From Nostoc sphaeroides (lineage in GTDB: Bacteria; Cyanobacteriota; Cyanobacteriia; Cyanobacteriales; Nostocaceae), in NCBI RefSeq assembly GCF_003443655.1, contig NZ_CP031941.1, positions 1,235,501-1,299,500 of the forward strand: 64,000 nucleotides of DNA, given 5' to 3'. Both the position numbers and the translations under genes were made by a program. The notes under the pieces are model-generated. The model made no database searches. It worked only from the letters and a program-made list of their open reading frames with translations, and had not been told where the DNA came from. Positions 27,406 to 37,412 of this stretch are shown piece after piece; the first letter of the stretch is position 1, and every line of letters starts with the position of its first letter.

Positions 27406-27838
27406 CTATACTCCTGATTCCTAAAAGGTCTATGTCATGAAGCTAACTTGTCAAAAAAAATACTCTAATGCAATAAGTACTGGATTAAGATTTTTTGTGT
27501 ATAAACCGAAATTGTTTAATTGTGATAACACATAGATACTAATGTAATAATTACTTCCAGGCGCGTTATGCCTGACACCATACGATCGCCAAGAACAAGC
27601 AAGCGTTATACCAATTCGCAAAAATCCTGATAAATTCTGAAAAAGCTCGGGTTCTACTCGAAAAGCCTAATTCCCTACTCCCCACTCCCCGCCTACGTAG
27701 ATAATTTCAAAAATCAAATACGATTCCTATAGCAATCCTAAATGAGTTGTGAGAAATCCTCTAAACACTTGGATACCCCATCCTTTGACAAGATGGGGTA
27801 TCCAAGTGGAGAAATAACGAGACGACTCAACACTCATC
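27406..27838. other. Repeat-bearing spacer after the GIY-YIG gene
   Basis: No gene seen. It holds a CTATAGCAATCCTAAATGAG end (27,728-27,747) like that of the element at 11,907, followed by the 27,766-27,808 hairpin and a weaker inverted match near 27,815-27,838. This may be another member of that family with its right end against the GIY-YIG stop codon. Confidence 0.45.
27766..27808. terminator. Perfect 17-bp-arm hairpin, possible terminator
   Basis: Arms at 27,766-27,782 and 27,792-27,808 (CACTTGGATACCCCATC and its complement) with a 9-base loop. No T-run follows on either side, so termination is possible but not assured; it may instead be the core of a mobile repeat. Confidence 0.45.
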
Positions 27839-28501
27839 CTAAGACTTGGTTTCTTGTGTCTGTGCGTTAATAATTATACTCCAGTCATCATTTGTCACAG
27901 CAGCTTCAAGTTGACGCTGACGTTCGGCTATACTCGCATCTATTGTTTCTAACTCTTTAGAAAGGCTTGTGTCAGCCATTGCTTTTCGCAGTTTTAGCTT
28001 TTTCTCCTCGTAAGCTTGACGTTCCGCCTCTGACATTACCGCCTTCGCAGCTTCCCCTACCGTACTAGCCCACATATCGCTTTCAGTTGCATTACCAGGT
28101 GGTGTACTTTCAAGTTCTGCTATCCACGCATCGCGCAAATCTTCCATTTCTTGACGCTTGGGGAACTTGAACCCTTGCACACGTATAAAAGCACACTTTT
28201 GCTGACCATTTTGGCTCACATGACCGTTTAAAGAAAGCAACACATTCCGAGAATAGCCAATGTATTGCGTACAGCGTTCTGCGTCTAATACTGCATAAAC
28301 ACCTGCAATTTTAGCGTTCTGAGCAGCTGCACTCCAAGCCTCAAGCTCAATGATTTCAGTACCATCGTTTGCCAGTTCAGGGGTTATACTCACCTCAGTG
28401 GCGGTGTGTTCGTCGTCAGAACTATACAAAAATTCATGCAGTCCACGGTGGTTTATGGGGACATTTTGATGTTCAATTGGCGGGTTGTGTTGAGTTTCCA
28501 T
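27839..28501 (-). CDS. GIY-YIG family nuclease-like protein
   Basis: A 220-residue protein with a GIY-YIG-type domain near residues 65-100: AGVYAVLDAERCTQYIGYSRN (the GVY and YIG elements plus following arginine). It is preceded by an acidic N-terminal region and followed by a helical, charged C-terminal part (AERQAYEEKKLKLRKAMAD), likely a coiled coil. Proteins of this layout are frequent in cyanobacteria and have no proven role. They may act on DNA or be inactive relatives. It diverges from the permease gene with a 124-bp spacer. Confidence 0.8.
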   Translation of the reverse strand: METQHNPPIEHQNVPINHRGLHEFLYSSDDEHTATEVSITPELANDGTEIIELEAWSAAAQNAKIAGVYAVLDAERCTQYIGYSRNVLLSLNGHVSQNGQQKCAFIRVQGFKFPKRQEMEDLRDAWIAELESTPPGNATESDMWASTVGEAAKAVMSEAERQAYEEKKLKLRKAMADTSLSKELETIDASIAERQRQLEAAVTNDDWSIIINAQTQETKS

Positions 28502-28625
28502 CGCAGTTTATCTCCGAGTTATTAATTAGCGCTACGCAAATATATCCCTTTAGAATATTGAAGCTTAAATCTACTCACATCCCCAAATTCTTGCTGACAA
28601 ACCCAAAACAACTATTAGACCTTCT

Positions 28626-29555
28626 ATGAATCAATTAACACCTAAAAATTGGATATTCATCAAACAACGACTGACCCCTTATTTATTTTTACTACCCGCC
28701 TTAGTTCTTTTGGTGTTAACAGTATTTTGGCCTGCACTGCAAGCGTTTTACCTCAGCTTTACCAGCTACGAAGATATTGCCCAACCGCCACAATGGATAG
28801 GTTTTGGCAACTTCCTCAAGCTTTGGAAGGATGCAGTTTTTTGGAAAACCTTGGAAAACACTTTTTTATATCTTGTGGGTGTAGTCCCAATTTTAGTAAT
28901 TGCTCCCCTAGTGCTGGCAATTTTGGTAAATCAGAAACTGCGGGGGATGAATTGGTTTAGAGCAGCGTACTACACCCCAGTGGTAATTTCAATGGTGGTT
29001 GCGGGAATAGCTTGGAAATGGCTGTATGCAGAAAACGGATTACTGAATCAGTTTTTGAAAGCTTTGGGTCTTTTTCCAGAAGGTATTCCTTGGTTAACTA
29101 GCCCAGAAAAAATTTTTGGTATTGTACCAATTTCTCTTGCCAGCGTCATGGCTGTCACCGTGTGGAAGGGGCTAGGCTACTACATGGTGATTTATTTGGC
29201 GGGGTTGCAATCAATTCCTGCTGATGTTTACGAAGCTGCTGCGATCGATGGTTCTGATGGTATCAGCAAACATTGGGATATTACCATACCTTTGATGAAG
29301 CCGTATTTAGCACTAGTGGCGGTGATTTCGGCTATTTCTGCCACCAAAGTCTTTGAAGAAGTATACATTATGACCCAAGGCGGCCCACTCAGTAGCTCAA
29401 AAACGATTGTTTATTATCTATATGAGCAAGCTTTTGGTAACTTGGAAATCAGCTATGCTTGCACAATTGGTTTAGTGCTATTTTTGATAATTTTAGGATT
29501 ATCAATTTTGCGATTAGTTATCAATCAAGAAGGCGGAGATAATATCACAATCTGA
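28626..29555 (+). CDS. ABC transporter permease, sugar type (MalF/UgpA family)
   Basis: A 309-residue inner-membrane permease with six predicted helices. The N-terminal PYLFLLPALVLLVLTVFWPAL and FYLSFTSYEDI are characteristic of CUT1 sugar permeases, and the EAA loop EAAAIDGSDGISKHWDITIPLMKP contacts the ATPase. The segment VFEEVYIMTQGGPLSSSKT is typical for the family. Normally it pairs with a second permease (MalG type), a binding protein and an ATPase, but none is adjacent here. It may serve compatible-solute or oligosaccharide uptake; the substrate cannot be read from the sequence. Confidence 0.9.
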   Translation: MNQLTPKNWIFIKQRLTPYLFLLPALVLLVLTVFWPALQAFYLSFTSYEDIAQPPQWIGFGNFLKLWKDAVFWKTLENTFLYLVGVVPILVIAPLVLAILVNQKLRGMNWFRAAYYTPVVISMVVAGIAWKWLYAENGLLNQFLKALGLFPEGIPWLTSPEKIFGIVPISLASVMAVTVWKGLGYYMVIYLAGLQSIPADVYEAAAIDGSDGISKHWDITIPLMKPYLALVAVISAISATKVFEEVYIMTQGGPLSSSKTIVYYLYEQAFGNLEISYACTIGLVLFLIILGLSILRLVINQEGGDNITI

Positions 29556-29699
29556 TATTAACTTAATTTAAATATATTAAAAATTGGGGACTTTGAATGG
29601 CTTTTGCCCCCCTTTATTAAGGGGGGTTGGGGGGATCTTCTGACAATTCAGGTCATCTGGAAAACCTCTCTCTAAATCTCTCTCCTTTTAGGAGAGAGA

Positions 29700-30091
29700 A
29701 TGCTTATCTATAAATTTGTAAACAAAACTCAACAGGAGTTGGAAGCGATGTTTGGATTAACTGATTGGAGACAAACTAAATTTTACCAAGAAGTAAAGGA
29801 AGAAACAAAACTGGAGACTATACCCCAATACGGTTCAGTTAAGGAAAATTGTAGGTTGGGTTGAGCGACAGCGAAACCCAACAAACCCGCCAAATGTTGG
29901 GTTTCGTTCCTCAACCCAACCTACGTGTATCAAGGTTTTTGGCTTTAACTGAACCGTATTGGACTATACCCCGTCTGCTGAAGTTTGATTTAAGTATAGA
30001 GCAAATCGCCCAAGCATTAGAATTGAATGTTGAACAGGTAAGACAAGCTATTGAGAAGCAAGGAGAAGAGGGAACAGGAAGTAATTCGTAA
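29700..30091 (+). pseudogene. 3' remnant of an Rpn-type nuclease gene, split by a mobile element
   Basis: From ATG 29,700 the frame reads MLIYKFVNKTQQELEAMFGL and QTKFYQEVKEETKLETIP, the C-terminal region typical of Rpn-type (recombination-promoting nuclease/transposase) proteins. At 29,826 it is interrupted by a CAATAC element. After the second copy of the 10-bp repeat the same protein continues as RLLKFDLSIEQIAQALELN and ends at 30,091. Removing the element plus one repeat restores one uninterrupted frame. The N-terminal nuclease domain is missing, since the sequence before 29,700 is spacer repeat, so the gene was already truncated or became so later. Confidence 0.75.
29826..29961. mobile_element. 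Small inverted-repeat element, CAATAC family, copy 3 (inside a gene)
   Basis: A 136-bp element with ends CAATACGGTTCAGTTAAG and the complement of CAATACGGTTCAGTTAAAG. The flanking 10-mer GACTATACCC is duplicated perfectly (29,816-29,825 and 29,962-29,971). The interior is the GTAGGTTGGGTTGAG ... CAACCCAACCTAC palindrome shared with copies 2 and 4. Confidence 0.9.
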
Positions 30092-30121
30092 TTCGTAATT
30101 CGTAATTCGTAATTCGTAATT
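30079..30121. repeat. AATTCGT heptamer array
   Basis: About six tandem copies of AATTCGT. They form the last codons of the Rpn remnant and run to the end of the TamB-like gene. Confidence 0.8.
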
Positions 30122-30133
30122 GAGGAGATTGAT

Positions 30134-33100
30134 TTAAAACCGTGTTTGATACTCCACTACTGCACGACTATCATCGGTTAAGTTAGTGGAAGCACGCACA
30201 CGAAACATATCGTTTATCCGGTAATTAACACCCCATTGGAAGGGGTCATTTGTTGTCAAAATCTTGATGCTGGAAACCGAGATTTTAGAAGAAATATCAA
30301 CCCCAGCTTCTGCTGCTAATTCCAAAGTTGAACTGCTTTTTCCAGCTTCGGGATTATCAGAAATAACGGTAGGAAATATCCGCAGTTCACTTAAGCCAAA
30401 GCTACTCCCAATCTGGTTAAAAGCTGACTGAAAATTGTTGAACACAGCCGAACCTGCGATGTTAATCAAACCCAAAGTACTGTCACCTCGTCCTTGGGTG
30501 TCTATAAACCCACCTCCTAAAAGTGCCACAATTTCGGTTTGACTACGTGACGGACTACTTGTTAGTTCTAGATTTTCATTTAGTTTGCTGGCTAGACCGT
30601 TGATAGTGGCTTCGACTCGAACACTCTCTAAGGCTGATAAACCTGTGGTATTTACTCGGCTGAAGTCATTACTTTGAGTTACATCCAATACCTTGGCATA
30701 TAGCCGAATATCTAAGTTAGGGTCGCGGGGTTGAGACGTACTAAAAGTTGCGGTGTGTGTATAGCCACGAGCAAGGTTAAATTGGGTAGTAAATAAATTT
30801 ACCCCACCTTGTTCTAATCGGATAGTACCATCGGGTATTGGCTGATTGATTGAGCCGTTAACTATGAGCTTACCAGTTGCGCGGAAACTAAGAATAGGTG
30901 GACGGGTAATTTGGACGTTTTTACCGAGTTCTAAATCTAGATTATTAAATCTAGCGATGCCTACTGGCAAGGCCGCCGCCGACGCCTTTTGTGTTCCATT
31001 CCCAATTTCAGGTTTACTCTGCTTATTGGCTTTTGTGGGTACTACCCCAAAACCACTATTTGCAGATGAAGCAGTGTTGGTAGATTCTGCCAGCAATACC
31101 TGACCATCAAATAAATTTACTCTACCGCCAATTACTGGGTTAAGGGCAGAACCAGTAATCTGTAAATTGCCACTAGCACCTCCCTGGTAAAGTCCCTTCA
31201 GATTCAACGCCAGCTGATCGAGATTAACAGTCAGGGGATTGTTGATAGTCACGTTGTCATTGTTGAAAATGGGAATTTCTCCAGCAGCTTCTACCTTCCC
31301 ACGGCTAAATCTACCTTGAAGATTTTCTACTAAGATGCTGTCAAAATTAAACAGCACTCTACCTGTAACACTTCTCAACTTACCTGGCAAAGCCTGGGCT
31401 GAAAAAGTAGCATTATTGACAGTAGCAATTCCATTTACTTCGGGTTTTTGCAACGTTCCGCGCACCTTGAGGTCTACTTCTCCTTCACCTTTTTCAAATA
31501 CCACTTGATTAGTCAATGCGTTTAACAGTGCCAATCCCTCGTTTTCTAACTTCACATCTAAACTGATTTGATCGCTGTCTGGTGCAACGGTTGCAAAAGG
31601 CAATTTATAAGGGATGCTACCAGTAATATCAACAGGTTTTGGCCCAGCAACTGCTACGGTACTATTAAAGTTTAAGCGTCCGTTGGCATAGCTGAAACTT
31701 GCGATCGCAGAATCTATTTTGTTCTGATTCAATAATCCTTCTGTAACTTGCAATTCCCCTCTAGCTTGGGGATTAGCAATACTGCCGGCTATTGCTGCTG
31801 TACCGTTAAGATTACCTGTGATTCCAACTGGTAGTTTGACAAAATTATTCAGTACTTGTACTGGCAAATTATTCACCCGCAACTGGCCAGATTGTTCATC
31901 ACCGCCAACGTTACCCGTAAAAGCAATCAACCTGTTTGCAGATTCAAGCCGTAAAGGTCGCAAACTCAAAACACCATTTTCAAAGTTGCCTTCGGCAATC
32001 ACTTTTTCGGCAGTATAATAACGATTTCGTTCTTCCTTTTTACCCCAGGCAAAGTCTTGCCCATTCAAATTAAAATCCACTGATAATCCATTGGCTGTAG
32101 CTGTATTTACAGCCACTTCCCCGTTGAAAGTCCCCTTTAAGTCTGCCAAATCTGGTATAGGAGTAGAATTAAGTCGCTTTTCTTCCTGTTCTTCTACCAA
32201 AGCTTCAATTTCAGAAAATCGTTGGATTTGAGTTAATAAAGGTTGATTTTGCGTTCCTTGGGGGGTGGTCGTTAGATCCTCTGCTGTGCCGTAGATTTCT
32301 GCTGAACCACCTGGCAAGTTTTGTAAATCAAATATCTGCGCTACCGTTAGAACATCTTGGATCTCTCCCTGGTTGACGTTCAGTTTACCTTGTAGTTGAG
32401 GGCCTTTACGGCTTTGAGCAAAACTACCGACAAAGGCGTAGCTACTTTTGCCTTTGACAAATTCGCTACTGGTGACTGTGCCTTTCCCATCACTGTAGAG
32501 GAATTGAGCAGCTAAACGATCGCCTTTAAGCCGGCCAATTTGCGGATTTGCGATCGCTAAATTCCCTTTAGCTGCCAATGTCTCCTGATTAAAGAGCAAA
32601 TCCCCAGTTAACAAGCCAGTTATCTTACCAGTACCCAATCTAGTAATTGCTGGTGGAGTCAAATTCAAGATTTGTAAAGGGAAATTTGCAAGTTTGAGCG
32701 TCCAATTATTCCCTTGAGCATTACCTATAGCTGATGCTTGCTGCCATTTTACTAAGAAGGATTTCGGGCGATTATTGGCATCTAAATTGAAGGTGAGGCG
32801 ATCGCTATTACCCGCCAAGTTCAAATTTAACCCACGTCCCTGTGCTGAATCGATGTTTCCAGTTAACAACGGTTCAAAAGCAATATTTTGAACAACCAAG
32901 TCTCGTAAATTAATTTGCCCTACCACATTTGGCAAGGGTAGCTTACCAGTGATTTGTCCATTAAAATCTACTCTTCCCGCCACAGCAACCTGATTAGGAA
33001 GATTGATCGGTAACTGTTTTAAGTTGTAATTCTGCGCTTGGACGTTGAGATTTAAGGCAGTAATTTCCGGTATACCTGCCTTTCTTGCATTGGCTAAGAT

Positions 33101-35860
33101 GTTACCAGTCACACTTAAACCGGGAGCAGTTGCTCGTTCAATGGTCAGCCTTTCACCACTCCAAGCGATCGCAGCCGTCAGGGGTTGCTCAAAACCAGGG
33201 ATACCTTGGGATAATTGCACCTGTCCAGCAGCACGCACATCAGCTAATTTGGATGATCCAAACCTGCCAGCTAATTGCAACTGACCGCCAAACTGACCCC
33301 GCAATTGCTGATTTAATCGATTTAATTCTACACCCGAAGCATTAACTACAGCTTGATAGCGACCATTAGCCAACTGGATATTAGAAGCTGCGATCGTTCC
33401 ACCCGCAAGATTCAGCCGTCCCTGACCACTAGCTTGGATAGTTTGCGGTTGGAAGGACTCAACAGAACCCGCCACGTTTGCTTGACCAGTTAACGTCCCT
33501 CGAAACTGCGGTGGTACTGCTGCTAACTGCTGCAACGGGACATTATTTGCTTGAACTTGCGCCTGATATACACCATTCGCCAATTGAATATTAGAGGCTG
33601 TAATAATCCCACGCGCAACATTTATCTGCGCTTGACCGTTGGCTTGAATAGTTTGCAGCTTAAAAGAATCAACAGAACCCGCGACGTTGAACTGACCAGT
33701 TAAGGCTCCCTGGAACTGCTTTGGTACTGTTGCCAACTGCTGCACAGGGACATTATTTGCTTGAACTTGCGCCTGATATACACCATTCGCTACTTGAATA
33801 TTAGAGGCTGTAACCGTACCACCGCCAATCGCAAGACGACCCTCGCCACTGCCACGGAGGGTTTTCAGGCTGAAATTATCTCTGTTGCCTGCGATTTGGA
33901 ACGTACCCGCCAATGGGTTATTTAAAGCTGGGGGAGACTGTTTTAATATTTGTCCCAACCGCACACCATTAGCTACAAGTTGAGCAGAAAAGCTTTGGTC
34001 TTGTAGTTGGATATTAGAAACTGCAACTGTGCCGCCACCAATTTGAACTCCTCCACCATCAGTGCGAATCGTAGCAATTTTAAATGGTGCTGTGCTGCCT
34101 GAGAGAATGAGACGACCATTATACTGTGCTTCCGCCAAAGAGACATTTTGCAGTTGACTTTTGTCTACAAAGGGTTCCAATTTTACCCCAGAGGCAACAG
34201 CCACAGCTTGCCAACGCTGATTGGCGTAACTACCAGTTGCCTGGACTGTACCACCACTTACATTCAGAGCTACATTGCGGAAAGAGACATTGCGATTTGG
34301 AGCGATCGCAACTTCACCAGTTCCTGGGTAAGTTCCGTTAGGAGCCTGGTATTGTACCGCAGTTTGGGCATTGGTGGGAGGGCCAGTTAGTTGGGCAGTA
34401 CCTGAGATATTGCCGATTTGGAAGTTGGGTGTTATTTCATAAACTTTTGCGATCGCATCCCCTGGAAGATTCTTGGCAGCGAAATTTATATCCAGTTGCG
34501 GATTTTTACCGAGTTGAATTGTCCCAGCGCCAGTGATATCACCACCAACTTTAGCTTTACCTTGAATATCTTTCAGGGTAATTAAAGAGGAACTAGTCGC
34601 AAGTTCAAACTTACTACTGATGGTATTAAAATCAACTTTATCAATCCGAGCAGTTTGAATTGTGGTAACTGTGCCTGAGAGAATTGGTTGGGTAGTTGAT
34701 CCAGTAATCTGCAAATCAGCTTGTACTTGTCCCGCGATCGGCACAGGTAGTTTTACCTTGAGAGTCTCTTGGGCATTAACCAAACTTACCGCATTTACCC
34801 GCCCTGCCAACTTAAAGCCTGCTTGAGTGTCGATGATTCCCGTAGCCACTACCGGAATTTTGCCGTAGTTGGTAGTAACATTATCTAGCTGCAACTCCGT
34901 TCCCTGGAAGCGAAGATTTCCTTGGCTATCAGTCAACAGTTGCGGGACTTTGGGTATTTGAACTGTTACGCCTTGGACAACAGCACTGCCATACAATAAA
35001 GTCCGTTGTCTTGGTGTTAACCTAACTAACAAGTCGCCATTGGCTCGACCCGCCTGTAAGTTCACTGGTAACTTAATTAACCTAGAAATATCCGCAGCTA
35101 GCAAGTCTTGCGATCGCACTTGAAAGTCCCCTGCTAGCACCCTAGAACGCGTCTCTCCCTGAATAGAAATACTGCCACCACTGTCTGCTAGCCCCCCCAC
35201 ATCAAACCTGATGAACTGGTTATTTGCCAAAAGTTGGGCAGAACCGTTGATTTGAGAAAATCCCACAGGAGATAAGGGAGACGTGGAAGATATTCCTCCC
35301 CCTGCTCCCCCTGCTCCCCCTGCTCCCCCTGCCCTATTCTGCGGCATCAACGCCAGCTTGGCATTGCGAAACCACAATTTGTCCAAATCGGTTTTAATAG
35401 CGGCGCCTTCACGCGACGGCGCTATATTAGTGGAAACCCAGCGCCCTTGTTTATCCTGTTCAATGTAAATATCTGGGTTGACTAAGGTAACATCTAGCTT
35501 TAAATGGCGGTTAAAGATTAGTTGTAAAGGGTCAAAACCCACCTCTACAGCTTCAACTGCGGCCCGATCTGGATCTGTGGATGTGGCTGGGATAGCTGAA
35601 GCCCCAAACTGCACTCCCGTCAACGAAAATTGTGTGACTTTTCCCAATTTTACCGGACGGTTGAGTGTAGTAGTGAGATTTTGTTGTGCCAACGGCGTTA
35701 ACTCTGTTTGGACAAAAGTCCACAAGCGGCAAATACCGACAATAACTCCTAACAGCAAAAGTCCGCCCAAAGCAATGCTACCCCGACTCAACACCAGCAA
35801 CCATAGACGCTTGCGGATCGGGCACGGTGAGGGAATATCTTGATTGGGAGATTTAGTCAT
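30134..35860 (-). CDS. TamB-like translocation and assembly protein (DUF490)
   Basis: A 1908-residue protein predicted to bridge the inner and outer membranes and to help outer-membrane biogenesis or lipid transport, as TamB-type proteins do with an Omp85 partner. Residues about 18-50 are one membrane helix (WLLVLSRGSIALGGLLLLG). Nearly all the rest is beta-strand repeats, including four to five similar units (TASNIQVANGVYQAQVQANN, QLQTIQANGQ-like). The last 430 residues match the conserved TamB domain and end in VVEYQTRF, an outer-membrane-type terminal phenylalanine. A GGAGGAGGAGG tract near residues 176-190 comes from a CCCCCTGCT repeat. The partner omp85 gene is not in the window. Confidence 0.92.
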   Translation of the reverse strand: MTKSPNQDIPSPCPIRKRLWLLVLSRGSIALGGLLLLGVIVGICRLWTFVQTELTPLAQQNLTTTLNRPVKLGKVTQFSLTGVQFGASAIPATSTDPDRAAVEAVEVGFDPLQLIFNRHLKLDVTLVNPDIYIEQDKQGRWVSTNIAPSREGAAIKTDLDKLWFRNAKLALMPQNRAGGAGGAGGAGGGISSTSPLSPVGFSQINGSAQLLANNQFIRFDVGGLADSGGSISIQGETRSRVLAGDFQVRSQDLLAADISRLIKLPVNLQAGRANGDLLVRLTPRQRTLLYGSAVVQGVTVQIPKVPQLLTDSQGNLRFQGTELQLDNVTTNYGKIPVVATGIIDTQAGFKLAGRVNAVSLVNAQETLKVKLPVPIAGQVQADLQITGSTTQPILSGTVTTIQTARIDKVDFNTISSKFELATSSSLITLKDIQGKAKVGGDITGAGTIQLGKNPQLDINFAAKNLPGDAIAKVYEITPNFQIGNISGTAQLTGPPTNAQTAVQYQAPNGTYPGTGEVAIAPNRNVSFRNVALNVSGGTVQATGSYANQRWQAVAVASGVKLEPFVDKSQLQNVSLAEAQYNGRLILSGSTAPFKIATIRTDGGGVQIGGGTVAVSNIQLQDQSFSAQLVANGVRLGQILKQSPPALNNPLAGTFQIAGNRDNFSLKTLRGSGEGRLAIGGGTVTASNIQVANGVYQAQVQANNVPVQQLATVPKQFQGALTGQFNVAGSVDSFKLQTIQANGQAQINVARGIITASNIQLANGVYQAQVQANNVPLQQLAAVPPQFRGTLTGQANVAGSVESFQPQTIQASGQGRLNLAGGTIAASNIQLANGRYQAVVNASGVELNRLNQQLRGQFGGQLQLAGRFGSSKLADVRAAGQVQLSQGIPGFEQPLTAAIAWSGERLTIERATAPGLSVTGNILANARKAGIPEITALNLNVQAQNYNLKQLPINLPNQVAVAGRVDFNGQITGKLPLPNVVGQINLRDLVVQNIAFEPLLTGNIDSAQGRGLNLNLAGNSDRLTFNLDANNRPKSFLVKWQQASAIGNAQGNNWTLKLANFPLQILNLTPPAITRLGTGKITGLLTGDLLFNQETLAAKGNLAIANPQIGRLKGDRLAAQFLYSDGKGTVTSSEFVKGKSSYAFVGSFAQSRKGPQLQGKLNVNQGEIQDVLTVAQIFDLQNLPGGSAEIYGTAEDLTTTPQGTQNQPLLTQIQRFSEIEALVEEQEEKRLNSTPIPDLADLKGTFNGEVAVNTATANGLSVDFNLNGQDFAWGKKEERNRYYTAEKVIAEGNFENGVLSLRPLRLESANRLIAFTGNVGGDEQSGQLRVNNLPVQVLNNFVKLPVGITGNLNGTAAIAGSIANPQARGELQVTEGLLNQNKIDSAIASFSYANGRLNFNSTVAVAGPKPVDITGSIPYKLPFATVAPDSDQISLDVKLENEGLALLNALTNQVVFEKGEGEVDLKVRGTLQKPEVNGIATVNNATFSAQALPGKLRSVTGRVLFNFDSILVENLQGRFSRGKVEAAGEIPIFNNDNVTINNPLTVNLDQLALNLKGLYQGGASGNLQITGSALNPVIGGRVNLFDGQVLLAESTNTASSANSGFGVVPTKANKQSKPEIGNGTQKASAAALPVGIARFNNLDLELGKNVQITRPPILSFRATGKLIVNGSINQPIPDGTIRLEQGGVNLFTTQFNLARGYTHTATFSTSQPRDPNLDIRLYAKVLDVTQSNDFSRVNTTGLSALESVRVEATINGLASKLNENLELTSSPSRSQTEIVALLGGGFIDTQGRGDSTLGLINIAGSAVFNNFQSAFNQIGSSFGLSELRIFPTVISDNPEAGKSSSTLELAAEAGVDISSKISVSSIKILTTNDPFQWGVNYRINDMFRVRASTNLTDDSRAVVEYQTRF

Positions 35861-36171
35861 TTGCTTTTACATTATTAATTGCCAGATGTCGCTAGCACAC
35901 ACAAGCATTAACTGGCACGCTGATTCAGTATGCCATTTCCAGGATACGCCAACTAAACCCAAGACCTCATTGGTTGAGTTACGGTATTTGCTTAATCCAA
36001 TACTTATGCTTCATAATATTGGCGTTTTCAGGTAAATCTGATCCCAATAGAATGAAAATTGTTCCTGTGACTTTCGCTGAGGCACAACCTAGAACTTTAA
36101 TATAAACCTTAAAAAAGACAGATGATTACACTAAGTGTTAAATAATACCCATAAGGTATTTTAGTATTTAA

Positions 36172-36291
36172 GCAGTTATTCAAAACGGTGCTGACTTGGG
36201 TTTATTAGCTGACAGTTGCGGCAACAGTGTAGACACTCTTATTAAGCATTATCTACAACCGGATAAGGAAAGAGTACTGAAAAACATCTAA
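36172..36291 (+). pseudogene. Possible C-terminal scrap of an integrase-like gene
   Basis: A 39-residue frame, AVIQNGADLGLLADSCGNSV then DTLIKHYLQP, bounded by stops. The spacing of LADSCGNS and HY recalls the last catalytic region of tyrosine recombinases (G-S then Y). There is no upstream domain. Otherwise the spacer 35,861-36,484 shows nothing recognisable. Confidence 0.3.
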
Positions 36292-36484
36292 GTAAATAGA
36301 GAAGTGTAGTCGAAATTACTCCAATTAGAATTCCCTAATTAAGAAGAGATTTAACTATGAAATTATTCTATTTTTATAAATAGACTGTGAGCAAGAATGT
36401 CGTCAAATATCTATTTGACGACATACAAGTAAAACAGGCACAGAGTAAATATTAAAAGCGTATTACACAGTTGAAAAGATATCT

Positions 36485-36931
36485 TCAAGTAGAGTCTTGA
36501 TTATTTTTCAATTCAGTAAATATATGTTTTTGCCTATTATAACCCCAAAAAGTCAATCCTAACAGTGGTGTTGATATAACACTCAATCCCGAAATTATAT
36601 CTATAAAGAAATTAGAAGAATGCTGTTTATTTGGACTATTAGAACCATGTATAAAAAATGAAATTAACAATACGCCTAAAGAAGAATAAAAAAGACCTGC
36701 GCTTGTCTTTTTATTATCTTCTATCATTTTTAGTTGATTATTACGCCACTCTAAATCAATTTCAACTGTTACATAATTTGTATAAATTTCTTTATGTTCC
36801 TGTGTTCGTTCACAACGATATTCATCAAATCCATCAAAATATATATTTTTACTCTTCCTTTCAATTTGACGTATTACAAAACGGTCGTCACTGTTATCTA
36901 GTCTTTCTACTGACCCTACTATTAAAGACAT
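36485..36931 (-). CDS. Hypothetical protein with two membrane helices
   Basis: A 148-residue protein. Residues 1-72 are polar and charged (SVERLDNSDDRFVIRQIERKS). Two hydrophobic segments follow, TSAGLFYSSLGVLLISFFI and FIDIISGLSVISTPLLGLTF, separated by a short polar loop, with a polar tail. I do not recognise a family. The start codon lies only 2 bp from a TATAGCGGT inverted-repeat element, so its native upstream region is interrupted. AT-rich, unlike the flanking core genes. Confidence 0.6.
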   Translation of the reverse strand: MSLIVGSVERLDNSDDRFVIRQIERKSKNIYFDGFDEYRCERTQEHKEIYTNYVTVEIDLEWRNNQLKMIEDNKKTSAGLFYSSLGVLLISFFIHGSNSPNKQHSSNFFIDIISGLSVISTPLLGLTFWGYNRQKHIFTELKNNQDST

Positions 36932-36933
36932 CT

Positions 36934-37028
36934 TATAGCGGTTATCGATTGGATGAGAACACCAAAATCCTTGCTGTCAAATCATTCCAGCATTTTTTTT
37001 GTATCTCACTGAACTGCACACCGCTATA
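36934..37028. repeat. TATAGCGGT inverted-repeat element, copy 2
   Basis: A 95-bp element with TATAGCGGT at 36,934 and ACCGCTATA ending at 37,028. Its ends match those at 13,796-13,902, though the interiors differ. The remaining spacer to 37,412 shows no gene. Confidence 0.55.
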
Positions 37029-37412
37029 GTTTCTGGTTTGAATTTTTTCAGCACAGTTTTATCAGATAGTTGGTAAACTATTAAGTCAGACATAAAAACT
37101 CTATTAAATTAGAACTAGTAACTTCTTATTTTATTGCTAATTAAATAACTCTAAAAATCCTTTAATAACTGCTGTGGCGTTTTCATGGCATTGTTCTGCT
37201 AAAAACCATAGAGGTTGGTTACAAATTTTGATTTCTCATGACATAAAAAGCATTCCTTTAGAGAACTATATACATAATTCCCAGAAATAGATACATAATT
37301 GCTATTGTTAAAAAAATAATCTAAAAATTCTTATTAAGTTTTATTGCTAATATTTTAATATATCCAGAAAAAATTACTTTGATTTAACTCAATTAAGGTA
37401 AAAAATAACATC

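Noticed and set aside
29861-30091. A 76-codon frame across the CAATAC element
   Set aside because: It starts inside the mobile element and only joins the true remnant after it; an artefact of the insertion.
30846-35843. Plus-strand frames opposite the TamB-like gene
   Set aside because: Mirror frames of a long beta-repeat gene, with no start context or protein families.
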